A stretch of 64,000 nt of DNA from positions 32,830 to 96,829 of the IMG/VR virus record IMGVR_UViG_3300008261_004773; one strand, written 5' to 3'. The notes under the pieces are model-generated. The model ran no database searches and had not been told where the DNA came from. It saw only the letters and a program-made list of their open reading frames with translations. The stretch is from a virus. The translations under genes were made by a program, and so were the position numbers. Below are positions 39,584 to 48,489 of the stretch, in pieces; the first letter of the stretch is position 1; every line of letters begins with the position of its first letter.

Positions 39584-39979
39584 GATAGTCTTAAGAGAAT
39601 GTTGAATATTTTTTCTTATTTCTATTTCTAATTCTTGTCGTCTATTTTCTAAGACCTGATCGAATTGTTGTGTGAGTCGGTCAAATTCCGTTGTATTTTG
39701 TAGATAAACACTGTAACTATAAACGTGATTAATAACATGGATGGTATAACTTTCCATCACAACATACATGTTTTTTTCCTCGTTTTTGATAATCCTCTTT
39801 CTTGAAATTGGGGAAAAACTAAGTTCGGATCCTGTGTTTGATATGAGTTTTTCACAAATTGCCGATGCCGAAATCTCTTCGTCTGAGGAGATTGGTTTGG
39901 GGTCGAATTTTTCTTTTAGGGTTAAAAACAACTTGTATAGTAGGTTGGGTATAATACCCACAACTTTTTCAGGTTTCAT
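39566..39979 (-). CDS. hypothetical protein
   Basis: The 137-residue protein starts at MKPEKVVGIIPNLLYKLFL; an upstream TTG is less likely because a TATTTACA motif lies directly before the ATG. The C-terminal half is a helical charged segment (DRLTQQFDQVLENRRQELEIEIRKN). It overlaps the 3' end of the convergent gene at 39583 by 18 bases. No family is recognised. Confidence 0.6.
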   Translation of the reverse strand: MKPEKVVGIIPNLLYKLFLTLKEKFDPKPISSDEEISASAICEKLISNTGSELSFSPISRKRIIKNEEKNMYVVMESYTIHVINHVYSYSVYLQNTTEFDRLTQQFDQVLENRRQELEIEIRKNIQHSLKTILGRLD

Positions 39980-40006
39980 CTTGTAAATATAATTCAAAGA
40001 ATTGAA

Positions 40007-40228
40007 TTAACAATAGGTACCTGAGCAACGCTTGTTACCATCCAATCCTGCAATTCTTCCTTTGCAAACAGAAACCGCATAACCGTTAGCGTATGCTGAA
40101 GGATAAACTTTGAATTTTGCCTTAGCGGCTGCTTTACCTCTTGCACACAACTTAGTCCCTGCTTTCTTTCTTCCTTCTTGGATATCTTCATACTCAACAT
40201 AGGATTCCTGCTTCTTCATCTCATTCAT
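40007..40228 (-). CDS. small Cys-containing conserved phage protein
   Basis: The 73-residue basic protein carries GTKLCARGKAAAKAKFKVYP, SAYANGYAVSVCKG and a terminal CSGTYC. I associate the CARGKAAAK...YPSAYAN pattern with small proteins of marine and freshwater myoviruses; no function is known. Four cysteines suggest a metal site. It follows the 31-residue peptide gene on the same strand. Confidence 0.65.
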   Translation of the reverse strand: MNEMKKQESYVEYEDIQEGRKKAGTKLCARGKAAAKAKFKVYPSAYANGYAVSVCKGRIAGLDGNKRCSGTYC

Positions 40229-40235
40229 GAAAAAA

Positions 40236-40331
40236 TCAAAAACCTGAGTTTTCTAATTCTTGTTCTCTAAGTACCTTTTTTACTAAATCACCTAATTGTG
40301 ATTCTGTTAGTTTTACAATTTTTTGTGCCAT
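40236..40331 (-). CDS. 31-residue helical peptide
   Basis: A short gene starts at an ATG that overlaps the stop of the upstream structural gene (TAATG) and encodes AQKIVKLTESQLGDLVKKVLRE followed by QELENSGF. The amphipathic helix ending in LRE is the same style found at the termini of several virion-like proteins here. The coupling and the helix support it being real. It may be a free capsid-targeting-like peptide or an assembly factor. Confidence 0.5.
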   Translation of the reverse strand: MAQKIVKLTESQLGDLVKKVLREQELENSGF

Positions 40332-41851
40332 TATTTCTTATTTACGATTTGGAATTTAAGTTGTTTTTTATAAGTATCTTTCTCACCACTAGTATTTACT
40401 CTGATATCAACAAAATACTCGTTAGGGATTTTATCTCTCATGTCGAATATGAAATAAAACTCATTTGGAGTTCTGTTAATTTTTGTCCAATTTTGAACTT
40501 GAACTTCAGTCTGACCTTCCATAACATAAACACGATAATACGCTTCGACATTTTGTAAAACGGTGTTTGATGTGTATGCTTTTTTAACCACAACACCAAC
40601 TTTTCTGATGTCAGTATTGAGTATCTTTTCATCTTGGTTGATACCATAGAAACTGAAACCGAATTTAGAAGGATCCTGAGATTGTGATCCAATAATAACA
40701 TTAGCTTGTAAAGGCTGTAATACAAATTGGTTTTTTACTGCGGGTAAACTTTCGCCATTCAAAATCAAGTCTGACCAATTATCATAGAAAATACAAGGTA
40801 CTGGATAGGATCCAAAATCATTGGGTACTGACACTTCATATACCCCTCTTGTTTTCAAACAAGTTGTTAAGTTTTCTAAACCTGGAACTACAACACCGTT
40901 ACCATCTAAAATGTCTACTGTTGGTAGGTCATCTAAGTTAGCGAAGTCACCGTTTTGATAAACATATAGGTATAATTTATTGATTCTTCCTTTAGTGAAA
41001 GTGTTTCTGTCATCATCAATCAGATCATCATAATTTGTGAGAAGATAGGGTTGATAGAATGTTTGTGTGTGTCTCGAAAAGAAAGCAACACTATAGTTTT
41101 CAGTTAACCCTGTAATATTTTCGATTTGAGGTAGATATGCAATCCCCCATCCTGTTACACCTGTTAGGGTTCCTTGAAGTATTGAATTTATTTCGGTGGT
41201 CATATCAAAATTGATATCTTCATTACCGAATTCAAAGTGTTGAACGTCTACAATAGTAAGTGCAGAATAGTTGCATCCTGTTAGTCCTGTCAGAGAGTTA
41301 GTGTTACTGTATATTCCATATTCAGACCAATTCTTGATGGTACTTCTTTGATACCAGTTTGATGGTCTATCCGAGAAGGCTTTGTCTGTGAAAATAACAT
41401 CAGGCGAAAATTGACCTGTTGCAGAGTTCCTTGTGGAATCAAAAGGGAAATAGTCATACCCCACACCTTCATCCCAAGTTTGAGGGTCCCCCGTTGTACC
41501 TGAAACTTTCGGGATTCTGAATAAAACTAAATCAAATGAAGTTGCTCTTCTTGCGCCGTCAGACATGTAGCCGTTAAGTAACTCCTCATCAAAAGATGAA
41601 GTGTTGGTCATAGTTAGGGTATGGGTGATTCCTGAGAACGAAGTACATCCTGTTGATATTTCACCTGTTGCAACCTTGTCAATAAGGGGTTGTAGGTCTA
41701 AATTAAAAATGAATCTTGAAAATCCTGCAGGAGGAATAATTTGTTGATCCGATCCGAAATTCAATTGCATCACAGGGTTTCTACCTGTATTTACAGTGTT
41801 ATTAGATACAATTGTATTGTTCTTATTGAAATATGATCTGAAAATTGACAT
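40331..41851 (-). CDS. tail or neck structural protein, unrecognised
   Basis: The 506-residue beta-rich protein is high in N, T, S, F and Y (NTGRNPVMQLNFGSDQQIIPP; KINRTPNEFYFIFDMRDKIP near the end). The C-terminal part (about 390-505) looks like an immunoglobulin-type beta domain. It is the penultimate gene of the 45.6-40.2 kb operon. A TATTTATT motif lies 11 bases upstream. No enzyme motif is visible. Confidence 0.65.
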   Translation of the reverse strand: MSIFRSYFNKNNTIVSNNTVNTGRNPVMQLNFGSDQQIIPPAGFSRFIFNLDLQPLIDKVATGEISTGCTSFSGITHTLTMTNTSSFDEELLNGYMSDGARRATSFDLVLFRIPKVSGTTGDPQTWDEGVGYDYFPFDSTRNSATGQFSPDVIFTDKAFSDRPSNWYQRSTIKNWSEYGIYSNTNSLTGLTGCNYSALTIVDVQHFEFGNEDINFDMTTEINSILQGTLTGVTGWGIAYLPQIENITGLTENYSVAFFSRHTQTFYQPYLLTNYDDLIDDDRNTFTKGRINKLYLYVYQNGDFANLDDLPTVDILDGNGVVVPGLENLTTCLKTRGVYEVSVPNDFGSYPVPCIFYDNWSDLILNGESLPAVKNQFVLQPLQANVIIGSQSQDPSKFGFSFYGINQDEKILNTDIRKVGVVVKKAYTSNTVLQNVEAYYRVYVMEGQTEVQVQNWTKINRTPNEFYFIFDMRDKIPNEYFVDIRVNTSGEKDTYKKQLKFQIVNKK

Positions 41852-41862
41852 TAATCTTTTTC

Positions 41863-41870
41863 AATAAATA
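41863..41870 (-). promoter_or_regulatory. late-promoter-like motif TATTTATT
   Basis: A one-base variant of the motif on the reverse strand, 11 bases before the ATG of the gene at 41851. Confidence 0.4.
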
Positions 41871-43367
41871 TCAATTGATTCGGATATTACTATTAAGGAT
41901 TTTTTGTGTTCCTTGTTGGATTTCTTGAAGAATGTCGGGAACTGAGGTTCCGTTTGTGGCGATCGATGTTGGTGGCATTTGATGGTAGGGATGAGAATGA
42001 CCTACTAAGAACTTGACAATCAGACTTAATAATTTCAATAATTCTTCACCTCTTACAGTGCTTGATGTGCTATTTATCAGATCGTCAGCGAACTTATCTT
42101 GACTAATTCCGTAAAGAGTTCCATCGAGATTGATTACCTGTTTTCCAGGTATTTGAGATTTATGGGACAATAAGTACAACATGTCAGCACCTACGGCACC
42201 GATAGATTGTGGAGTCGGAGTGTATTCGATTATAGGCTCAACCACTTTTTCAGGGCTATATTGTTGACCGTAGGCGTTTTTGAAGAAAACTAAACCTGAT
42301 CCTCTAACATTAGCACTTGCATTTGGTTTTACTTGAGTGTATAAGAAAGATACATTCGTGACAGTAGGGTCTGTTTGAGCTCCAGTGTTTACAGTTGAAG
42401 CCGAAGAACTAGTTGAGATATATTGAGATATAGTTTCTGCTGGTCTGAAGAAGAATGGTGTATCATTATTGTTATTATACCCCTGAAGAACCCCATTGAT
42501 TTTGAGAATCACATCTTGCATTGATAGATTTTCAATTTTTACGATTTCTTTCAAAACAGTATCACTATATTCTTTCGTCAAACTAAACTCATCGTTTGTA
42601 AGTGTAGTACCATTGAAGGTGTAGATATTAATTTCCCCATTAAACACATTGGCTTGGTTCTCAGGATTATACAACGTATATTCGATGAGATATTTCATGG
42701 GAAGAACGATCTCATTTAGTTTACGATATTTTTTAAAACCGTTCTGTCTTTTTGTTTGTGTGAATTGTGAGAGTTGAAAGAAAGCTCTTCCATTGTATCC
42801 GACTGGTAATTCACGTGGATTAGTACTGAAGGTTTTACCTGCTCTCAGCAAAACTTCGTTCTTTTTTACAATTAAATCGGCATTACCTCTACCCAAGAAT
42901 CCATTATCTCCTGGTTCGGGAAATATACCGGCACTTCTTGCGTCTTCATAGGTTCCTGTAAACTTATTTTTAATAGATGGGTATTGTTTGTATTGTATAC
43001 CCGTACCCAACATACTGTTGGCCCCTTGGTTATCCTGTCTACTCGTCAACATTGGTGACGAGAATGGACCTTGTATGTAAAACTGATTAGAATATTGTAC
43101 TCTTGGGTTCTGATAAATTATTTGTACTAACTCGGTAGCTTTCGGAGTTTGGCTTACGAAATATGGTAATAAAGGAAGGAACACAAATGGGTCTTTAGTA
43201 CTCCAAGGACCTTCGACAGGATCCCAATCAGGAATTGCGTTGTATATTGCCTGTACGTTATCGGTCTGAGCTGAAGCTCTGATTCTTCCAAGCATAAGAG
43301 GGTCTTGGTCATCGAAGACATTTGCTTGGAATATTATCTTGGAATAAATTAAATTACCGTCAGACAT
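41871..43367 (-). CDS. baseplate protein with gp5-like OB-type N-terminus
   Basis: The 498-residue protein begins with an OB-like segment typical of baseplate hub/spike proteins: DPLMLGRIRASAQTDN, then KDPFVFLPLLPYF, then TELVQIIYQN (about 18-90). A later block NADLIVKKNEVLLRAGK (about 160-180) is also common in phage baseplate OB proteins. The C-terminus has GHSHPYHQMPPT. It probably forms part of the central baseplate. It overlaps the preceding gene by one base. Confidence 0.7.
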   Translation of the reverse strand: MSDGNLIYSKIIFQANVFDDQDPLMLGRIRASAQTDNVQAIYNAIPDWDPVEGPWSTKDPFVFLPLLPYFVSQTPKATELVQIIYQNPRVQYSNQFYIQGPFSSPMLTSRQDNQGANSMLGTGIQYKQYPSIKNKFTGTYEDARSAGIFPEPGDNGFLGRGNADLIVKKNEVLLRAGKTFSTNPRELPVGYNGRAFFQLSQFTQTKRQNGFKKYRKLNEIVLPMKYLIEYTLYNPENQANVFNGEINIYTFNGTTLTNDEFSLTKEYSDTVLKEIVKIENLSMQDVILKINGVLQGYNNNNDTPFFFRPAETISQYISTSSSASTVNTGAQTDPTVTNVSFLYTQVKPNASANVRGSGLVFFKNAYGQQYSPEKVVEPIIEYTPTPQSIGAVGADMLYLLSHKSQIPGKQVINLDGTLYGISQDKFADDLINSTSSTVRGEELLKLLSLIVKFLVGHSHPYHQMPPTSIATNGTSVPDILQEIQQGTQKILNSNIRIN

Positions 43368-43561
43368 TACGTTCTTTTTTCATACTCCTCCAAAATTGTG
43401 TTATAAGATTCCTCAATCTTGTCGAAATAGTGTGTTAGGTTTATTATCTCTTTTTTTATAAGTTCATGTTCAGAACTGAGATGTTGCATCATCTCAACCA
43501 ATTTTTTATTTGGTAGGCTTTTAAGGTCAGTGATACTTTCTTTTATCTCTTCGAATTTCAT
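43367..43561 (-). CDS. small coiled-coil protein
   Basis: This is a 64-residue coiled coil from the ATG at 43561 (KFEEIKESITDLKSLPNKKL; HELIKKEIINLTHYFDKIEE). It overlaps the next gene by one base and follows the previous stop by one base, so it belongs to the baseplate operon. It may be a chaperone or spike-assembly protein. Confidence 0.65.
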   Translation of the reverse strand: MKFEEIKESITDLKSLPNKKLVEMMQHLSSEHELIKKEIINLTHYFDKIEESYNTILEEYEKRT

Positions 43562-43562
43562 A

Positions 43563-44123
43563 TTAGAATTTTTTACCACTCATTGTTAATTGTCCAGGTC
43601 TTCCTGAAGGAAGAATAATGTCAGGAGGTATTGCAACTTGTACAAATCCTGATGCTGCCTCTGATAATTCTTGACCTTTTTGTCTCGCAAGTTCGGCAAT
43701 CAAAGACAAGTTAGGGGTTCCGTCTGCAGATGGACCAGTAGGCAGACCGAACTTTTGTAATTGTTCGATAACACTTATAGTTGTACCCTCGGGGGTCGTC
43801 CCACCCAACAGAGGCGCAGCTAACATTAGAGGATATGGTATTCTCAAGTTCAAGTTTCTACCGATGATACTCAATAAACTCAATATGTTATCTATTAGTG
43901 ATTTACATTTTCTATAGTCATCAATTAGAATTGCAACCGCAACTACAACTTCCAAAAGAGATGCTATCATTGCGTATTGTTTGGCTATTTTAGATCTTGA
44001 TATTTCACCTAAAACCGATTGGACTAATTGGAGAATATCTCTTTTTATTATTTCAAAAAGTTCTTCAACAAATAATGCACCAACTTTAGAAACAAATGAT
44101 ATGAAAAATCGTTTGAATTTTAT
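43563..44123 (-). CDS. hypothetical baseplate-operon protein with apparent AUA start
   Basis: The open frame encodes 186 residues: a helical N-terminus (KFKRFFISFVSKVGALFVEE, then IIKRDILQLVQSVLGEISR), hydrophobic segments around 60-85, and a P/G-rich C-terminus with GLPTGPSADG. No ATG, GTG or TTG occurs before the ATG at 43970, yet the upstream 51 codons look coding and fill the space to the previous gene. The first codon after the upstream in-frame stop is ATA, overlapping the preceding gene's stop as ATAA, like a normal ATGA overlap. An AUA start or a -1 frameshift is implied. Confidence 0.6.
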   Translation of the reverse strand: MKFKRFFISFVSKVGALFVEELFEIIKRDILQLVQSVLGEISRSKIAKQYAMIASLLEVVVAVAILIDDYRKCKSLIDNILSLLSIIGRNLNLRIPYPLMLAAPLLGGTTPEGTTISVIEQLQKFGLPTGPSADGTPNLSLIAELARQKGQELSEAASGFVQVAIPPDIILPSGRPGQLTMSGKKF

Positions 44124-44446
44124 TTAGGTGATAAAACTGAAGCAACAATAGCTAAAGGAATTTTCGTGAGTAAATCTTCATCTATTTTTAACTTGACGTT
44201 AAAATCATTTGGTATTTTCAATTTCCATGATGGGTCGTCGGATGCTGAGTTCACTATTTTCTCAATGTTAGCTTGTAGAACCTTAGGATCATCAATATTT
44301 TCGGTGGTAATTGCGTCCACCATTTGATTTACGATGTTATTGAAATCAACGGTAACCTTAACATTATCACACTCTACAAATTCCAATGATCTTAATTGAA
44401 TATTTGATATTTGGTTTTGAATGATTGCTCTATCAACGTCGGTCAT
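44120..44446 (-). CDS. hypothetical baseplate-operon protein
   Basis: I place the start at the ATG at 44446, which overlaps the previous stop as ATGA, giving 108 residues (TDVDRAIIQNQISNIQLRSL; VTVDFNNIVNQMVDAITTEN). A frame extension to 44476 is possible but would overlap the previous gene by 34 bases. It is acidic and mixed alpha/beta; no family is recognised. Confidence 0.6.
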   Translation of the reverse strand: MTDVDRAIIQNQISNIQLRSLEFVECDNVKVTVDFNNIVNQMVDAITTENIDDPKVLQANIEKIVNSASDDPSWKLKIPNDFNVKLKIDEDLLTKIPLAIVASVLSPK

Positions 44447-45210
44447 TTCAAAAAACGAATCGTCAACACCGTCCAATTCTGCAACCTTGGAAATACCACT
44501 TCTCCTACATTACCCAAAGACTCTCTGTTTTCTAATTTTACTTTGAAAAAGTCGCCAGTGACACCACGTGCATTCTGTGTTACATAACTAATATCGAATA
44601 ATTTCTGTTGAGACGAACCGTAGTATGGATTACCAAAGAATGCCGAAAAAGTCTGTCCTGGTGATTGTGTTCGGTTGTACAGTTCTTTATTCATCGCAAA
44701 AGGAAACTCGTTGTATATTGGAGTTTCTTTTTCATACAATAATTTTCCAATTGGAGAACTTGGATCTGTTTTCAGTTTTCCGAATATATCGATAACCTGA
44801 ACAGGAATATAAATTGAAGATGAAGGATTATATTTTTGTTCTTGTGAACATCCGACGGCTTTGAGCATTTCTTGCTCCATTATCTGTTTTATCTTAGGTT
44901 CACATCTTGTGTAGGCTTCCAAAAACTTCTTCTTGATCTCACCTATGAATCCTGTACCTGACCCAGCGTTTTCTTTGGCTAAACTTAAAAGATTCTGCAT
45001 TTGAGACTGACCCTGTCTTTGGTATCTCTTTTTTTGTTCCTTTAATTTTTCTAGAGGTGATAGGAGGTTTTTATCAAACTGATCAAAAGGTATCTTCTGA
45101 TTCGAGGACTCCAAATTTTTTGCGGCGTCAGAAATTTCTCTGAAGGTTTTCAGAGATTTGATTTTTTCTTGAGCTTTTTGGTAGGAATTATTTAAATCTA
45201 AAGAAGCCAT
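44443..45210 (-). CDS. hypothetical structural protein
   Basis: The 255-residue protein has a long N-terminal helical region (about 1-115; SYQKAQEKIKSLKTFREISD) followed by a beta-rich part (SSSIYIPVQVIDIFGKLKTD; FFKVKLENRESLGNVGEVVF). It contains two cysteines in RCEPKIKQ and VGCSQE. It is probably a tail or baseplate protein by position. It is coupled to the next gene through an ATGA overlap. Confidence 0.6.
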   Translation of the reverse strand: MASLDLNNSYQKAQEKIKSLKTFREISDAAKNLESSNQKIPFDQFDKNLLSPLEKLKEQKKRYQRQGQSQMQNLLSLAKENAGSGTGFIGEIKKKFLEAYTRCEPKIKQIMEQEMLKAVGCSQEQKYNPSSSIYIPVQVIDIFGKLKTDPSSPIGKLLYEKETPIYNEFPFAMNKELYNRTQSPGQTFSAFFGNPYYGSSQQKLFDISYVTQNARGVTGDFFKVKLENRESLGNVGEVVFPRLQNWTVLTIRFLK

Positions 45211-45216
45211 AATGGA

Positions 45217-45579
45217 TTATAGTTTGTACGATCCCTCGTCACTATCCACTTCTTTTTGAATTAAATTTTGAATTAAGTCGTCGTCCAAATCAGACAATGA
45301 AAAACTTTCCTGTTGACTATTGGACTTTTCCCAAATTGAGGATTGTAGTTTAGACAGGCTCAACTTTTTTTCAACACAATCATTGATGATTTTCTGTTGT
45401 TTTTCAATTACAGGGCCGATCGTTTGCATGTCTTGAGGATCCTTCATGAAAGTCAGCATCTTATTTTGAACTCTTATTGCAGTATTTCTTTGTTCTACAA
45501 GTTCATTGTAGATTTCTTGCATAAGAGACAAAATCGACTCTTTAGTAAAATTTATTTCTTTTCGTTGTGGACGAGGCAT
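45217..45579 (-). CDS. hypothetical coiled-coil protein
   Basis: The 120-residue helical protein (ILSLMQEIYNELVEQRNTAI; KQQKIINDCVEKKLSLSKLQ) with an acidic end (LDDDLIQNLIQKEVDSDEGS) is the first gene of the reverse baseplate operon. A TATTTATA motif stands four bases before its ATG. No family is recognised. Confidence 0.6.
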   Translation of the reverse strand: MPRPQRKEINFTKESILSLMQEIYNELVEQRNTAIRVQNKMLTFMKDPQDMQTIGPVIEKQQKIINDCVEKKLSLSKLQSSIWEKSNSQQESFSLSDLDDDLIQNLIQKEVDSDEGSYKL

Positions 45580-45583
45580 ATTC

Positions 45584-45591
45584 TATAAATA
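45584..45591 (-). promoter_or_regulatory. late-promoter-like motif TATTTATA
   Basis: On the reverse strand it ends four bases before the ATG at 45579 and would drive the whole baseplate operon down to about 40.0 kb. Confidence 0.6.
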
Positions 45592-45598
45592 CTGACTG

Positions 45599-46345
45599 TT
45601 AAATTTTCATTTTAGATTGAGTGAAGAGATATAGTTTCTTGAATCTTTTCATTGCACTTCTAATCTCCTTTGTACTCAGGTTTGTCATCTCCCTTAGTGA
45701 AAGAAGAATGACGTTTTTGTTGAACTTGTTGTTGTCCGCTCCTGAGAAAATCAATTCATAATTTTCGAATATTTCTATCAGGGCATATCCTAGTTTTTGT
45801 TCATTTTCATTGAGGGACTCCGTGTCGATGAAGGTTTTCAGATCGGTAAGATACTTTTTGATTAATCCTTCAACATCCATCAGATCTTCATCAATTCTGT
45901 AAATTAAATCAGGTCTTTCCTCCAAAGAAGAGGATATGTCTTCGTAAGAAACTTTTCTGTTAGTTTCTTTCTGATCTTTAATGATTTGACCCATCAAGTA
46001 GTTCTTGCAGATGGTACCGAAATAAGAATACGCTTTCTTATTTTTTGCAGGTTTGAACTTATCAACCTTGGTCATCAGGAACGAGTGGGTGTCCACATGA
46101 ATCTCGATAAAATCCATGTCCTTACGATATAGTTTATATCGTCTGATAATCGAAGAGATCATCTTATCAAGAGGGGCTCTCAAAAATTCGTTGTAGATTT
46201 TGTTCTTTTCCTCCATCGTTTCGGCGACAAGGAAATTTCTAACTGCGGTTTCTTCTCTTACATCGAAATAGTTTTCTTTGACTGCTTTTCTACCTCTTTT
46301 TTTGATTAGTGTTTCTTCTGTTTGACCAGAAAGAATTTCTAGCAT
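45599..46345 (-). CDS. late sigma factor, gp55-like
   Basis: The 248-residue protein has a sigma region-2-like core: MISSIIRRYKLYRKDMDFIE, then FKPAKNKKAYSYFGTICKNYLMGQIIKD (about 60-120), the part that contacts RNA polymerase and the -10 element. The C-terminal part (about 205-245; LSLREMTNLSTKEIRSAMKRF) resembles a helix-turn-helix. T4 gp55 (185 residues) directs late transcription at TATAAATA. Here the candidate target is TATTTATA. The gene closes the long glycan/replication operon and lies next to the baseplate operon promoter. Confidence 0.75.
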   Translation of the reverse strand: MLEILSGQTEETLIKKRGRKAVKENYFDVREETAVRNFLVAETMEEKNKIYNEFLRAPLDKMISSIIRRYKLYRKDMDFIEIHVDTHSFLMTKVDKFKPAKNKKAYSYFGTICKNYLMGQIIKDQKETNRKVSYEDISSSLEERPDLIYRIDEDLMDVEGLIKKYLTDLKTFIDTESLNENEQKLGYALIEIFENYELIFSGADNNKFNKNVILLSLREMTNLSTKEIRSAMKRFKKLYLFTQSKMKI

Positions 46346-47151
46346 TATTCATTCGTTGTTTGGTATTTTATTGACCTGTCGTCAACGAAGAAATATTCTT
46401 TTTTGGCAGTCTGTAACCAAAACTTAACTTCGTCATCTGTAAGAACTGATTCACCGTTCTTATAATTCCAAAATATTGACCCTTCCCTCATGTTAGTGTG
46501 TTTGTATCCCAATCTTGGAATAGACATTATATTAACAGAGTTGTAAGTTAATCTCAACAAAAATTCATAAACGAATGTAAGTTTGATTGAGGGTTTGAAT
46601 CCACCGAAATCTTGTACTGCGCTTTTTCTTAGTACCATCCCTGCGGTTTGGAAGTTTGAATAATCATTTAATGTTTCATTAGTTAAATAACCAAGTTCTT
46701 GAGAAAAATTCGCGGCAAACGCTGCTTCGTTCGTGAAACCTTGAAACACTCCTTTATCATTAGTGTCTACTACTATTGGTAAAAATGCATCCACTGTTGG
46801 GTAGGCTTTCATGTATTTTTCTACATTCTTAAACCAAATACTAGAATACTCATCATCAAATTCGAAAAATGAGATCCACGGATTCTTTGATTTTTCGATA
46901 CCGAAATTCATTTGAGAACAGAAGTTTGGTTCTTTATCCCAAACGTATTTGTTCACGTTCAAATCTCCGAAATCGAAACTATTCAATAAGGTTACTAAAG
47001 ATTCCTCTTGTGTATGTACAATAACCAATTCATCTACTTGTAATTGTTGATTCTTAATTGATTGAATTGCTTTTGTAAAATAATCATTAAAGTCTCTAAC
47101 AACTGCGGACTTCAACGGAAGTATAATCGATACGTTTAATTTTTCTGACAT
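46345..47151 (-). CDS. glycosyltransferase family 2-like
   Basis: The 268-residue GT-A type protein has the start VSIILPLKSAVVRDFNDYF, the donor/metal motif in FFEFDDEYSS (about 96-105), and a later acceptor region (GMVLRKSAVQDFGGFKPS) typical of GT2 enzymes. It transfers a sugar from a nucleotide donor; donor and acceptor are unknown. It overlaps the sigma-factor gene by one base (TAATG). Confidence 0.75.
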   Translation of the reverse strand: MSEKLNVSIILPLKSAVVRDFNDYFTKAIQSIKNQQLQVDELVIVHTQEESLVTLLNSFDFGDLNVNKYVWDKEPNFCSQMNFGIEKSKNPWISFFEFDDEYSSIWFKNVEKYMKAYPTVDAFLPIVVDTNDKGVFQGFTNEAAFAANFSQELGYLTNETLNDYSNFQTAGMVLRKSAVQDFGGFKPSIKLTFVYEFLLRLTYNSVNIMSIPRLGYKHTNMREGSIFWNYKNGESVLTDDEVKFWLQTAKKEYFFVDDRSIKYQTTNE

Positions 47152-47153
47152 AA

Positions 47154-48218
47154 TTAATTATTTTGTAATTTTTGTAGTTGATTTTCAAATGATTCTGCTC
47201 TCTTAAGTTGGTAGTCTTCGAAAAGTTTGGTCACCTCTTGATCGAACTTTGCAGTATCTGTGTACTTGTTTGCCGTTTCTTCCATCTTAACAAACATGTC
47301 TTCATTTAGGTTATCTTCTAACCAATTTTGAAGGAAATCTGATATGAAATCCACGATCATATTTTTGTCTGCGATCCAAACACCATTTTCTTCTGTCATC
47401 CACTCCGGCATCAAATCAGGAACTTTACCGATCACAGGAACACCACATTTCATAGACTCTAATGGGAAAGTACCAAAACTGCTTTCGTTATCAATCCACA
47501 CAGATAAACAACAGTCTTTCAAAGTATTTGCGAATTCAGTTTCACTCAATCCTCTCATATCTCTGAAAGTAATCCAACGATATTGTGGATATTTCAAATA
47601 GAAAGTTTTGATGATGTTGATCGTGTCCCTCTGTTCTTTTGTGTGGACAGCAACGATTGTTTTAGCGGGGAATTTAGATTTTTCAAAACATTCAGAAATC
47701 ACAGGCGTAATTACATCAAAGGTTACGTTCTTCATTACACTATTCACGTAATCTTTTTGTTTTGTGGTTGTGGTAATACATTTGTTGATTCCAAACTGAG
47801 ACCAGTTTTCACCTGGTTGAAGTGTTTCGAGTATTGTGGAATATGATTGTGATAATACAATTTTTCCTGCTGGAAGATTTTTAACTTGTGCTAAGACGTA
47901 ACCAAATATTTCAGGTACTACGATTAAGTCTTCAGGAGAAATTTCTAAATTTTGGTTTTCAATTGACTTATGTGGTAGATCTGTCATGAACTTTTCACCT
48001 AACCATTTACCCACACCAACGTAATCATTTTTTTCGTGTAGCATGATTGGATTGAATCCATTTGTTTTTAAAGACATTGCCATCTGATAAATGTATCTAA
48101 CAGATGCTTTGGCATTACCTTTAGTGTCTTGAACGAAGAAATAAATTTTCGCTCTTTTCTCTTTTAATTTGTTTATAGAAATTTGGACTTTGTCCAAGTT
48201 CAATACTTTTTGTTCCAT
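47154..48218 (-). CDS. GT-B glycosyltransferase (GT4-like)
   Basis: The 354-residue protein has the C-terminal signature of GT4-type enzymes, ESSFGTFPLESMKCGVPVIGK (about 245-265), with the E-x7-E acid pair, plus a Rossmann-like N-terminus (KIYFFVQDTKGNAKASVRYI). It is part of the glycan island, two bases from each neighbour. Confidence 0.75.
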   Translation of the reverse strand: MEQKVLNLDKVQISINKLKEKRAKIYFFVQDTKGNAKASVRYIYQMAMSLKTNGFNPIMLHEKNDYVGVGKWLGEKFMTDLPHKSIENQNLEISPEDLIVVPEIFGYVLAQVKNLPAGKIVLSQSYSTILETLQPGENWSQFGINKCITTTTKQKDYVNSVMKNVTFDVITPVISECFEKSKFPAKTIVAVHTKEQRDTINIIKTFYLKYPQYRWITFRDMRGLSETEFANTLKDCCLSVWIDNESSFGTFPLESMKCGVPVIGKVPDLMPEWMTEENGVWIADKNMIVDFISDFLQNWLEDNLNEDMFVKMEETANKYTDTAKFDQEVTKLFEDYQLKRAESFENQLQKLQNN

Positions 48219-48219
48219 A

Positions 48220-48489
48220 TTAATAATGTTGTATGATTTTTTTATTTAATAGACTATTAAATGCTAAACTGAATGGGGTTGATGTTGCGTTCCTATTTTT
48301 TATTCCTAAATTATCCTCGATAGGTAATTCATCGGATAGTACGACTTCCACCATCATTTTTACCAATTCGTATTTAACAATGTTGATTCTCATTTCTGTA
48401 TTCCCACTCACTTCTTCGTGACCCATGTCAACATATTTTTCGATTTGATCTAAATCGATAAAATAGTTTTCTCCAAGTACCTTAATCAT
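48220..48489 (-). CDS. hypothetical protein
   Basis: The 89-residue protein (IKVLGENYFIDLDQIEKYVD; LSDELPIEDNLGIKNRNATS) has no recognised domain. It overlaps the upstream HAD-like gene by four bases (ATGA) and lies two bases before the glycosyltransferase gene. Confidence 0.6.
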   Translation of the reverse strand: MIKVLGENYFIDLDQIEKYVDMGHEEVSGNTEMRINIVKYELVKMMVEVVLSDELPIEDNLGIKNRNATSTPFSLAFNSLLNKKIIQHY

